DNA of 64,000 nt from Pinus tabuliformis. Lineage: Eukaryota; Streptophyta; Pinopsida; Pinales; Pinaceae. The notes beneath the pieces are model-generated. The model did no database searches and was not told where the DNA came from. It saw only the letters and a program-made list of their open reading frames with translations. The stretch's first letter is position 1. Each line of letters starts with the position of its first letter. A program made the translations under genes and the position numbers. Below, piece after piece: positions 45,291 through 55,665 of the stretch. Where the stretch lies: positions 1,682,864,167-1,682,928,166 of the forward strand of contig CM062818.1 of assembly GCA_031772625.1 (NCBI GenBank). Reading direction: 5' to 3'.

Positions 45291-46848
45291 ACCATTTCGC
45301 GTCCTTTGTTCTTGGGTTTCTGTCAATTGGTAATGTCTAGGGCGTGGGATATAATTTGTGTAAATAATGGTGTCTGTTGTCACGTGAATTGTTCAGTGTG
45401 GTTGAAGGGCTCCCATGGGTTGGTTTTCTTGGGTGTTTGAGAGTCTTCTGTGTCAAGGGTCTTATGTTTTGTGTGAATATGAGTATTTGTTTAATGGTGT
45501 TGGAGAATGGACCCTCTGTAGAGGCCACTGCGACCTCTGTCCAACACTTTGGTGCTTCTATTGAGTCTAAGGTCTGTGTCATGAGCATTGGGGATGATAT
45601 AGTGGGTTGGAGCTTTGGTTCTGTGATGTATGTGTATGGTCTTTTCTCTTGTTTTTTTGCAGGCAGAGGTATACATAGTAGGTACTCCAGGTGCGCTCTC
45701 CCGGTCTTTGTCATGCCATCACATCAACGAATTCATTGTAGGTAGGGAGAGGGGGCAATGGTCCAAGAGGGTAGAGAGGAGTGAGGCTTTTCTTTCATGA
45801 CTCGGTTGCCACTTACTTCAATGCAATTTTGCTAGAAACAAGGAAGGAAATTCACAAAATTTAGACTTAAGCTGGTGTGGAGAGACAATCCCACTTAGAT
45901 TTAGAAATCTTAGAGGATATGCCGACTTGGCTTCTTAATATTGGGCACACAAGGGGCAGGAAGAAGCAATATAAGAACTTTGTGGCCCTGCACTAGCAAA
46001 TGAAGACATTGTTGGGTTTGTTCCTGAAAGACAAGCAAGTGGAGCGGTCTCGGAGTACAAAAAAAGAATGCTCATGAATCAATGCGTATGCTTGGACAAG
46101 ACTTATTCTTGCCTTGCCCATGTGGAGGGGCACATTGCATGTGAATTTGATAGTGGGAATTCGCTAGATCCTCTAGATTTGAGTGTGAGGGTACCAACAA
46201 CAATATCTTCTTCAGATAATGGTTAAAGTTCCTAGTGGTTGGATTTGTAGTTCTACGTTCTTTGTGTTTTGGTTTTTCCTAGTCAAAAGGGCTTTTGGCT
46301 TTATGATGTACTTAGTTTTTATTACTCTGTGTTGGTCATGGTGTAGTGTTCAGTCTTATGAATTTTGTGGCCATGGTGTGGTGTTTAGTCTTGTGAATTT
46401 TGTATCTAGGGCTGTATGGAAATATGTAAGCCAACTAATGGTGATGGTTTGAGGAGGATTAATCCTGATTTTTTGACATTACAAAGCATTAATTTACAAA
46501 AATAAAGTTGCAAGTTGCAAGTTGTTTTTTTTTTGTTTTTCAATAAGAAAAAAACCAACATATTTTCTATTAGTAAAACGATGTTTATAGATACAATATA
46601 TGCCATGTTCTTATCCATTCCTCTTGATAGCTAATACAATTTAAATCTATGATCAAAATTTATGTCTTGTAACCATATATCTGAGATATACATCTTATCC
46701 ATTTTGTGACTATGTACATCTAGTCGTAACTTATAAAAATTTAAAATTGTAGCAAAAATTAGTCTATCAGGTAGCCATATATAGATGCCTTACATCATAT
46801 ACGCACATTAAGTTGGTTTTATTTATATATATTGTGTTAGTAACAATA
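45290..46848. other. Spacer, no gene recognised
   Basis: Open frames of up to 122 codons exist on both strands around 45340-45745 but look like chance: the translations are cysteine- and glycine-rich without motifs and overlap on opposite strands. A short local duplication (GTGTTGG/CCATGGTGT with TCTTATGAATTTTGT) lies at 46330-46410. Confidence 0.5.
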
Positions 46849-46859
46849 ATGTAATTATT

Positions 46860-47547
46860 TGTCAACGTTTCAAATCCCAACAGGGATCCATCATCAGGAC
46901 AGTTACTGAATGATGATAGAAGAAGAGCTTAGTGAGAGGCAACTCTTCTTTCTATCTTTATTCTGAAATTTTCAAGTAAAATGGTCTCATTCCATGTATC
47001 CCCTCCATATAGGGTATAATTTTGGATTTCAGGCATCTGTAGTTCATTTCTTTTAAGTTGAATCTCAGAGTACCCACAATAATGATCATACTTGTCAACG
47101 TTTCAAATCCCAACAAGGATCCATCATCAGGACAATTACTGAATGATGATAGAAGAAGAGCTTAGTGAGAGAAATCTTCTTCTTTCATCATTCAGTAATT
47201 CTCCTGATGATGGATCCTTGTTGGGATTTGAAACTTTGACAAGTATGATCATTATTGTGGGTACTCCGAGATTCAACTTAAAAGAAATGAACCATAAATG
47301 CCTGAAATCCAAAATTATATTCCTGTATGGAGGGGATACATGGAATGAGACCATTTTACTCAAAAATTTCAGAATAAAGATAGCAAGAAGAGTGGCCTCT
47401 CACTAAGCTCTTCTTCTATCATCATTCAATAATTTTCCTGATGATGGATCCCTGTTGGGATTTGAAAAGTTGACAAGTATGATCATTACTGCGGGTACTA
47501 CGAGATTCAACTTAAAAGAAATGAACCGCAGATGTCTGAAATCCAAA
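46860..47547. mobile_element. Fold-back element with about 300-bp inverted arms
   Basis: Left arm about 46861-47158 and right arm about 47184-47477 are near-perfect reverse complements, centred near 47170. The same sub-block (containing CCCAACA-GGATCCATCATC) occurs four times, twice in each direction. The right side carries about 70 bp more, without a partner at the left end. The 11-mer ATGTAATTATT lies directly outside both ends (46849-46859 and 47548-47558), a candidate target duplication of the length usual for Mutator-like and fold-back elements. The element has no coding capacity. The 87-codon frame across the dyad is a by-product. Confidence 0.7.
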
Positions 47548-47717
47548 ATGTAATTATTGTTGAAAAGAAGAGGATGTTATAGTTTTAACATCCATTCAAC
47601 CAACATCAAAGATATGACCATGCACGAAATAACAACTTTGGGACAACATATTCACATATCTAATTTTTCATGTTTGTTATTTAAAAACTACTTCCTTTTC
47701 TGACATTTGAATATGTT

Positions 47718-47720
<3 letters not shown>

Positions 47721-47772
<52 letters not shown>
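47721..47772. repeat. (TA)26 microsatellite
   Basis: Uninterrupted TA dinucleotide run of 52 bp. Confidence 0.98.
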
Positions 47773-47775
<3 letters not shown>

Positions 47776-48094
47776 TTCTGTATGAACAATGTAAATAGAT
47801 TTGCACATGGTTAATGTTATCTAATTCCTGTATGATGATTTTTTTATATATTGATGTTACAGTTTTCTTTTGTTGTATTGGTGTAATAGTTTTCTTTTAA
47901 ATTAAATTAAAGAAATAATGAACTAGTGTCAATGCATCACTATTTTTTCTTTATATATTATTATTATAATAATGGTGCAATAACTTAATTTTAAACATAC
48001 TTAAATAATAAAATAATTAGAGGTATCTCAACTATTACAAAGTGGGATAGAGATGTAAACACATTTTTATAAAAAGTAATGACTTGCATAATTA
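47773..48094. other. AT-rich spacer before the LINE
   Basis: Nothing recognised beyond AT-rich sequence with short ATTATTATAAT runs. Confidence 0.6.
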
Positions 48095-49977
48095 ACACCT
48101 ATTCCATTTTAGAATGCAGATTTCCACAATGTATGCAACCCTATTGACCACTATTATGCGCCTATATGAGTCCATTCTTGGTCGTCTTCACGCGGCTCAT
48201 GGGATGTCTGATTTCATCTGAAGCACTATTGGGGTTAAACAGGGTTGTCCACTGTCCCCTACCCTGTTCAGGATCTATATTGATGAGTTGGAGGCATTTC
48301 TACACGAGCATATCCATAACAATGATGGTTGCCTTCTTCACCAAGATTTGATATCTATTCTACTCTTTGCTGATGATGTGGTCCTCCTCTCCTCATCCCC
48401 AGACGGGTTACAAAGGTAGGTGGATACCTTTGCTCTATTTTGTGATCATCAACATTTGACGATCAACCTAGGTAAAACCAAGGTTATGATCTTCAATTGA
48501 GTGAATAAAACCTTAGATCTTCACTTCCTATTCAGAGGGGAGGAGATTGAGATCACCAACACATATACTTACTTGGGGGTGCAATTCTTAGGTCCTCCCT
48601 TCAGTTTGCGACCTACGCTTCAGCCTCAAATCAACAAAGGATATGGATCCTTAGCCCTTCTCTTCCAGGACGTCTCATCGAAGATGAGCTTCATGGGCAC
48701 CTTGATCCGTCCCACTGTTCTATATGACTCAGAGATTTGGGGACCACCTTTACTTGATTTAGGTTGGGCTTCAGCTAAGAGAGTCCAGATTCTTTTTCTC
48801 TGTCGCATCATTAGATGCAAATTGACAGTACCACAACACATCATCCTTGCAGAGTTTGGAGCTAAACCCTTTCTGCTTGAGACAATCTTTAGATTGGTTT
48901 CATTCTTGCATCGTGTCTAGAGCTTTGCAGACTCAATAAAGAGTAGGTACCATTATCCTTGGCATATTTCTCTTCTGAGACTATCGCCTATTCTACTCCC
49001 TCAGGCCGGGCCAGATGTTAGTTTATAGGATTTTAAGATCTCTTAGAGTGAGTGGGAATTCATTTGCCTTGCCTACCTCCTTTCTGATATTCCTTAGATT
49101 CTCCTGGTCACCATTTACCTACTAGACATGAGCTAAACAAGATCATCAGGGAGGACAACTACAAGCAGTTCATCTAGGTCACCTGGGTCAATCCTTCGAG
49201 AGGGTTGCGCCCAAAGATGGCCTTCTACACTGAGCACTTCTTGGAGTTGAGAGACATGCTCATTGTTCAACCCTAGTATATGTTTCACCACTGGATGCAT
49301 GCTCTTTGCATTCCTCTAGGCAAGTTTAGAGTAGGTTCTCATAGATTTCGGGTAGAGACGGACCACCAGGTGGATAGAGCAGACAAAATTTGTCAGGTAT
49401 GTCATTTACAAGAAGTGAAGACCGAGGTACACTTCATTCTTGGATGCCTTGTCTACTATGAGATCAGAGGAAGGTTTCATTGCTTGTTCAGAGATTCTCG
49501 GACCCTCATCGACTTTTTCAGGTATCACGATCAAATATGTCTGGCCCTATATATGCAAGAGGCTCTTAGGTTCCATGCGCATATTCTTCAGCCTCCCATC
49601 AGACCAGACCCCACACAGAGGATCACGACATTTTTCAAGGTACTACCTTCAGACAGAGGCAACAAGAGACCAATTGATACCAGTACGTATCTAGACTCCA
49701 TATCAATGAGGATTCGTGGGACCTCACCCCACCACACAAGATCTCAGCAGCAAATATGTTCCTAGGAGATGGACTAGGTCCTCCAGACCTCAGTAATGAG
49801 CGAACCCCCCAAGGAACAATTTAGTGGACAATCCGCACTTTCCATCGGCTCTTCATCAGGCCAACAGACTTTGTTGAGTTTCTTCACTGTTCTTCATTCA
49901 ACCTCGAATGTTAGGAGAGATGGGTTTAATCCTCAAACTCATTAGCTCCTGGATCTTCTCTGCTAGGGTTAGATGTT
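48095..49977 (+). mobile_element. LINE remnant: reverse transcriptase, C-terminal zinc segment and start of 3' UTR
   Basis: The frame begins inside the RT palm: TTIMRLYESILGRLHAAHG, a TGA, then GVKQGCPLSPTLFRIYIDEL, ILLFADDVVLLSSS (catalytic FADD kept) and INLGKTKVMIFN. After two more stops come YTYLGVQF and a thumb region to 48920. The C-terminal part at 49280-49765 has the WMHALCIPLGKFRVGSHRFR segment and a C-X2-C-X7-H-X4-C finger (CQVCHLQEVKTEVHFILGC). Stops near 48231, 48417 and 48498 kill it. There is no endonuclease or RT fingers region, so it is 5' truncated. Its 3' UTR is interrupted at 49978 and resumes at about 52156. The RT style (ADDVVLLS, YTYLGV) differs from the two L1-type LINEs earlier and resembles RTE- or Jockey-like clades; the clade is not settled. 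Confidence 0.8.
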
Positions 49978-50204
49978 TGTAACACCCTCCTCCCACATCT
50001 ACCCAAGCAATTGGCCAGCCGAGGTAAACATGCGACGAGTGACCACTATGATAAGATTCAACCTCCTTGGTGACTTTAAGGAAATGGAATCGACGGAACA
50101 TCACATACAGTCATCCAACATCATCCAAATAACCTTCGGGAGACAAATCAACCACTTAGACTGCTTATCTCTGGGTCCCACTGCTGTTTGAGAGACTTAA
50201 GGGC

Positions 50205-50405
50205 ATGGTAACGCTCCCTAGACACTTCCTAGGTGAGTTAGTTTCAGGACTAACGCTCCCCAGACACTGCCCAGGTGCTTTATAACACTTCCCAAACACT
50301 GCCCAGGCGAGTTAGTCTCAGCACTAATGCTAGCATTCCGGGATTTGAGCCACCTTTTTTGGCCCAGAGCCCGGGACACTGCCCAAAATGGAATGATCAC
50401 TTAGA
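50205..50405. repeat. Degenerate repeats in the LINE insertion
   Basis: Units around AACGCTCCC-AGACACT and CACTGCCCAGG-GAGTTAG recur three to four times with variation. The zone is GC-richer than its surroundings. Confidence 0.7.
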
Positions 50406-51067
50406 ATTAGTAACGATGCAAGGAAACAATGATGCAAAAGCAATAATATGAACAAGATCATCACCAGGCCCCTACTAGCCATGATAGACATTTCGTCAAA
50501 CATATCATCAACATGTAACCTACATGTGTAAAAAACAAAATTAAGTGTAGGGATTTGATACTTATCTGAGAATCGCTATGAACCATTGTTCCCTCTTGCC
50601 ATTTGCTGCATTATCCTCCATTAATTCATAAACACATTATCCATTCATATACAAGTAAAAACATGCTGAGAGCCATACATCGCTGCTGTTACGAAATGTG
50701 CATATAACCAGCATAATAGGAACAAAAATACAATAAACATATCAACCATCAAATCCATAAATACATCAGTACCTTTACACATGAAAATCAAGGGAATGGA
50801 TTTCTCATTAAAGAATAAAATGAACCAAGCGGAGATGGGACTACCATGTTCCACCCAGCCGTAGAATGGTTGAGCCAAATCTCTCTTCATCCATTCACCC
50901 CCGTGCCATATTCCAAGCATGAATGTGGGATCTCATAGAACACATCAATCAAAACTCATCCAGGGCTTTCAGAGGCTATCCATCTCAACCCATGAAACAA
51001 TGATTCCACCTCACAATTGGACATCACCAAAAAACATCATCAGATTGGTCTCCATCCAAGCCTTCCA

Positions 51068-51440
51068 GGGCTTCCAGAGCATTTGTCCAACCAAGGATTC
51101 TAGAACTAGTAACTCAACCCATAGCTTATGCAGGGTTTCTAGAGCGTTTTTCCAACCAAGGCTTCCAGAACTAGTAACTCAACCCACAACTTATACAGGG
51201 CTTCCAGAGCGTTTGTCCAACCAAGGCTTCGAGGACTAGTAACTCAACCCACCAAGGGCTTCCAGAGCGTTTGTCCAACCAGGTCTTCTAGGACTAGTAG
51301 CTCAACCCAAGCTGTTACAGGGCTTCCAGAGCGTTTGTTCAACCAGGGCTTCTAGGACTAGTATTTCAACCCAAGCCATTACAGGGCTTCCAGAGCGTTT
51401 GTTCAACCAAGGGCTTCTAGGACTAATAACTCAACCCAAG
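51068..51440. repeat. Six-copy tandem array, unit 58-65 bp
   Basis: Units start near 51068, 51133, 51198, 51256, 51320 and 51384 with GGGCTTCCAGAGC (one variant GGGTTTCTAGAGC). Each contains GTCCAACCA-GGCTTC and ACTAGTAACTCAACCCA. Spacing is 65, 65, 58, 64 and 64 bp. The array is direct, and the units vary along their whole length, so it is a minisatellite. Confidence 0.93.
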
Positions 51441-52155
51441 CTAAGGAAACATGAGAACCAACCAAAACAAAGCAATGAAAGTAAACCCACAATTACCATG
51501 GATATCCAGGAAATGGCAAGGCTAGGCAATCCACTGCCGATCCAGGCAATACTCCATGCCAATGACAGATCACAACCAAGAAATCACATACACGTGCAAT
51601 GCATGCCAAAACTAGGGAAGAAACCATACATGCAACTCGATACTTGCAAGAAAATATGATGTAGTTGTTGTTGCTGATGCCGATGCCCTCTTGCACTTTC
51701 CTGCTCTTCCTTTGCCTTCTTGCTCTAAGAATCCAAGTATGCCACAGCCTCCAAGAGTGCTCCAAGAAAACTCTAAGTAGCCAAGAGTATGGGAGAGAAA
51801 GAAAGAATAATTAGAGAGCTCCAAAATTGAATTGGCAAAAGCTTACCAACTGATCCTCATAAGCCTTTTTATGAATGATGCCTCTATTTTCTTCATTTTC
51901 CATTATTTTCCTTCATTTTCCTCTTCACATGCAACCTGTGACCTTTCACCTTCTTTTTCTCCTAATTTACATTATTTTAATAAATAAATGTGTCAAAATG
52001 CCTTTTAACGCCTTAGCCATTGCCTTTGCCAATTTCTTTAGCCATAACAATCAAATGAACACCCCCCATGATGTCTTGCCCAACATTCAGCTTGGAATAC
52101 GTGTCCCAGTCATCCATGGTTATTGTTTTTAACATTTATTACATGGAATTTTATA

Positions 52156-52297
52156 ATGTTGATTTACTTCATGCATTGTATCTTTTTTAGGAGATCGCTT
52201 GGTTCTCCTGCTTTGTATGGACATCATTGTACTCAACATTACCTTTACCTACTTTGTGATCATTAGTTAGACATAAACATAATTATCTTATCTTATC
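52156..52297 (+). mobile_element. LINE 3' end after the insertion
   Basis: ATGGACATCATTGTACTC, CATTAGTTAGACATAAA and the terminal TTATCTTATCTTATC repeat match the end of the LINE piece inside PPR copy 2. It completes the LINE that starts near 48095. Confidence 0.75.
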
Positions 52298-52304
52298 TAA
52301 CTTC

Positions 52305-52307
<3 letters not shown>

Positions 52308-52345
<38 letters not shown>
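52308..52345. repeat. (AT)n microsatellite
   Basis: Uninterrupted dinucleotide run of 38 bp just after the LINE 3' end. It may have grown from the LINE tail. Confidence 0.95.
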
Positions 52346-52348
<3 letters not shown>

Positions 52349-53030
52349 ACATTTTGATAATTTTTTATGTTTGATAAAAATATATATATATTTATAGATA
52401 AATCTTTGTTCAATGAAAATCCACAGTTATTGAGAAATCTTCAAATACATAATTATGGAAAAATCTTCATCATCAATTATATATTATGGTTACTTATATA
52501 TTTTTTGTTTTAAATTTATAATTCTCTTTGAATTTTCTTATGGAACAAAAAAACATATGAGAATTTATCATGAAAAATTATATATTTTAAATTAAAAAAA
52601 ATTATTATAAAAAATATAAAAGTAATTTTAAGTAAAAGGAGTTGATAACTTTTTCGATTTGTAACATCATAAAATTTCATCTCAGACAAAGGGATGTCCC
52701 GTGCAATGCCGCCGTAGTCTAACTAGCCGGAGGAATTGCTCGGAAAATTATGGAAATTTCGGTTATATTTAGAGAAAATCTGGCAAGGATTTTTGTAAAT
52801 CCAGGTTATAGTTGTTAAACTTCAAAATTTTAGGTGTTTTATACTTTTTTGATTTTGATGGTGTTGAATCCATTTCCACCATCAAAAAACATGATTCAAA
52901 CATTGTCTCTACAAAGATTTTTTGAATTTTTTAACCCGGATTCCGGCCACTTTTGACTGTCCGGGCAATTCCTTCGCGTTTTTAGACGACTCCTACAATG
53001 CACCCTCAACTCAAATAAATACACACCGGG
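52346..53030. other. AT-rich spacer and upstream region of PPR copy 4
   Basis: Nothing recognised up to about 52690. From 52980 the sequence is similar to the leaders of copies 2 and 3 (CTCAACTCA, the AGGGTTT box at 53035, AGGAGCTGCT). Confidence 0.5.
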
Positions 53031-53108
53031 ATTTAGGGTTTCAAGGAGCTGCTCTACACCTACAAATTTCTCTCTCGCAGGTTTTTGGGTCCTCCTCGCT
53101 CGCCCGAC

Positions 53109-53773
53109 ATGGCGGCCACTACCACGAGGAACGCAATGCTCTCCCTCTGCAACAATAACATCTCCATTCATCGACTCTCCTTCCGCACTTTGACCGCCAC
53201 TGCAGACATGCTCATTAAAACACTTTGTTGCACCAACAGAATTCAAGTCGCATTGGACACCTTCAATCACCTGCTTTCACCTAAATGTATATCCATCTCC
53301 GCTCTCATCACCTGCAATCTTTTGTTATGTAACCTTGTTTGACGGACTCAACATGAATCAAAATTGTCTGTAAATAGGTTGATGATTGAAGCTGACATCC
53401 TTCCAGACCTGATAACTTTGACGATTATCATTAATTGTCATTGTGAAACAGGTAGATTGGATTATGCATTGGAACTGTTTGAGGGAGTGGAAGCACATGG
53501 GTATGTTTCGAATGTTGGAAGCATAAAAGGCTTTGCAGGGATTTCAGAGTTGAGCACGCTATTAAGGGTTTTCAATCAAACGATGAGCAAACGACAAGTT
53601 CTTGATTTTTTTACTTATAATACCCTAATAGACAGGCTCTGCAAGACTGGGAAATCCCATTAGTTGTTATGCTGCAAAAAGGCCATGAGCCTGACAGAAT
53701 CACATTTAACACTCTAATGGACTGACTATGCAAAGAAAGTAAACTCCAAGAAGTCAAGAAACTACTATATCTG
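53109..53773 (+). pseudogene. PPR copy 4: P-class PPR protein, heavily decayed and truncated
   Basis: ATG at 53109 opens MAATTTRNAMLSLCNNN, the same presequence as copy 2. The frame continues through the ATADMLIKTLC region to a TGA at 53340-53342, where copy 1 has CGA. The same frame then shows degraded motifs (LITLTIIINCHCETGRLDYA, FTYNTLIDRLCKTGKS). Around 53505-53570 a deletion and compensating shifts have scrambled one motif. About 16 bp are lost at 53657, ending the frame at 53663. The last recognisable PPR sequence (CAAGAAGTCAAGAAACTACT) stops near 53770, where an antisense LINE piece begins. The second half of the array is absent. The leader and presequence are the best preserved parts. 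Confidence 0.85.
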
Positions 53774-54088
53774 AGAATCTGAGAATCTCTAAACAAGCAA
53801 TGAAACCTTCCTCTGATCTCGCAGTAGACAGGGCATCCAAGAATAAGTGCACCTTAGTCTCCACTTCCTATAGATGACATACCTTGCAGATTCTGTCTGG
53901 TCCATCCACCCGGTGGTTCGTCTCTACCCGAAGTCTATGAGAACCTACTCTGAACTGGCCTAGAGGAATGCGAAGAGCATGCATCCAATGGTGAAAAGTA
54001 TATTGGGGTCGAACAATAAGCCCGTCTCTCAACTCCAAGAAGTGCTCAGGGTAGTAGGCCATCTTTGGGTGCAACCCTCTCTGAGGAT
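53771..54088 (-). mobile_element. Antisense LINE segment replacing the second half of PPR copy 4
   Basis: On the minus strand it encodes PEHFLELRDGLIV, FHHWMHALRIPLGQFRVGSH, RLRVETNHRVDGPDRICKVC and so on, matching the C-terminal part of the LINE at 49190-49500. The piece contains neither the 3' UTR nor the TTATC tail, so it is not a simple 5'-truncated insertion. A later deletion or ectopic repair is more likely. Confidence 0.8.
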
Positions 54089-55665
54089 TGACAACATTGT
54101 TGAAATGCACCTGGCAAGATTTAGTAATAGGGAGTAAATTGCAATTATAGGCTAATTATAGGCTAGGCAGGAAATCTGAAACAGGCTTGGTGGCTGTGTT
54201 GATGGAATCATCCAATTGAAATTTCCAGAAAAAGTGCACCATGTGTTAAATATGAAAACACATCTGATTTAGTGCTTAGTGAGTGATACATCTTTATTAA
54301 ATGCACTAGTTGTTCAGTCTGAAATGGGTTTGGCCTAGCAGTTGGTGTGTACTTGCAACGGCTGTATTGCCCCAGGTAAATAACATTGACAGTGCTCACA
54401 TATATAACCTAGAATTGGTTTGCTAAAATGGTTAGTGAGTTGTCATTTGACATTGATAAAGTGGACCTTGCAAATAATAACAACGGTGAGTTGCAGATTC
54501 ATCTGATATGTTGTTAGTGATGGCAGGGTTGTTAAGGCTTTCAAATACTATACAATGTATCTGCCTTTGCCGCAGTTTACATTAGCTGAATGGTCTGTCT
54601 GAAGTGGTCTTGAGGAATTGTTTTATGGAAATTAGTGTTAGCATTTGCTTCCAATAGTCACAATTTCTAATTTAGGTAAAATAGATGAACTTACTGTAAT
54701 GGCACCTAGTAGTATAGAACTTACCAGCGTTGATATAAATACTATGAAGCTCTGTTATGGGTGTGCACTGTGAATTGATGGAGGGTCTACTCATGGTTTT
54801 CTCTAGTGGTTGAGTTGCTAATGCCGAATTGCTTATGGGAAGTTTAAGGTACAATTAAACAGTCGATTAAATTAGCTGTCCACTACATTTAGTAATTTTG
54901 TACCATGTGACAAACTTTAACAGTCTGCAGTGATCCTCACTCTAGGTTTCATATGGGTGCTAGAGGTTGTTTGAGAAATTGACGACTTTTCATGATGTCA
55001 TATAATTAGTTTATCCATACTCACTATAATAGGACATAAGACCATATGTGCATTGACCTGGCAACATGACATTTGGTTGTCTTAAAACTTAACATGGGAA
55101 CTTGCCTCACTGGGATTGATGTTATCGCATTGAACATCGTTTGACTGTGTGAACACTATGTATTTCAGAGGCTAGGTGGTAAATTAATCTACAACAACAA
55201 CATGAGATTATGGAAGCAGAGATCAGACCTTATCTAGAGAGGTCTACTGAATCTAACTGTACTTTGTGGCTGTGGCAAAAGGTGTTGGTTTAACCATCCT
55301 CCAATTTAGAACACTCTGGTTCTTTTGCTATATTCCTAAAATTTTTGGACTAGGGTCACTTCCTAATCAGTTGCTTGCACATATGAAGCTCGAATGACAA
55401 TACCTAATGCTTAAAATGGAAACCACACGTTGGATCTACTTCTCACAGTATGTTAAGATCAATTAGTTTAAGTTCCTTTGCATGGCTAATTTGAAGTGCT
55501 ACCTCTAAGATTCCATTCTGACTAGAAAACTGGAATTTGATGTTGTCACCACTTGTAATTGTGTCATGCTGTTAATAATAGTCTTTGCTGGAAGTGAGAA
55601 CCATGGAATTGATCTACTGCATATTGCACAAGAATTATGATTTTCAATCCCATGTTATTGCCTTT
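54089..55665 (+). other. Conserved 3' flank of PPR copy 4
   Basis: Nearly collinear with the flank of copy 2 (from GAAATGCACCTGG at 54096, matching 15309) up to 55665, where the 1.74-kb LTR cuts in after TTATTGCCTTTT. Differences are mainly single bases and small indels. Confidence 0.8.

Larger units (their letters stand above)
49978..52143. mobile_element. Insertion in the LINE 3' UTR, possible solo LTR of a Ty3/gypsy-type element
   Basis: The inserted block begins TGTAACACCCTCC and ends at TTATTACA (52143), giving TGTAA/TTACA ends as in many gypsy LTRs. The LINE 3' UTR matches the copy in PPR copy 2 up to about 49970 and again from about 52170, which proves that the intervening 2.2 kb are extra. 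An alternative end at 52155 would leave the 5-bp repeat ATGTT on both sides (49973-49977 and 52156-52160). No internal retroelement protein is visible. It holds two repeat zones (50210-50400 and 51068-51440). The open frames inside are short and repetitive. Confidence 0.5.

Noticed and set aside
45337-45745. Overlapping 122- and 125-codon frames on opposite strands
   Set aside because: No motif or plausible start context, no related copy, and mutual overlap; most likely chance frames.
51068-51440. Six-unit array as CRISPR-like
   Set aside because: Units are contiguous and diverge along their full length. There are no spacers and the context is plant repeat DNA.
53771-54088. Minus-strand 80-codon ORF as an independent gene
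   Set aside because: It is the C-terminal part of the LINE family also present at 49.2-49.5 kb.
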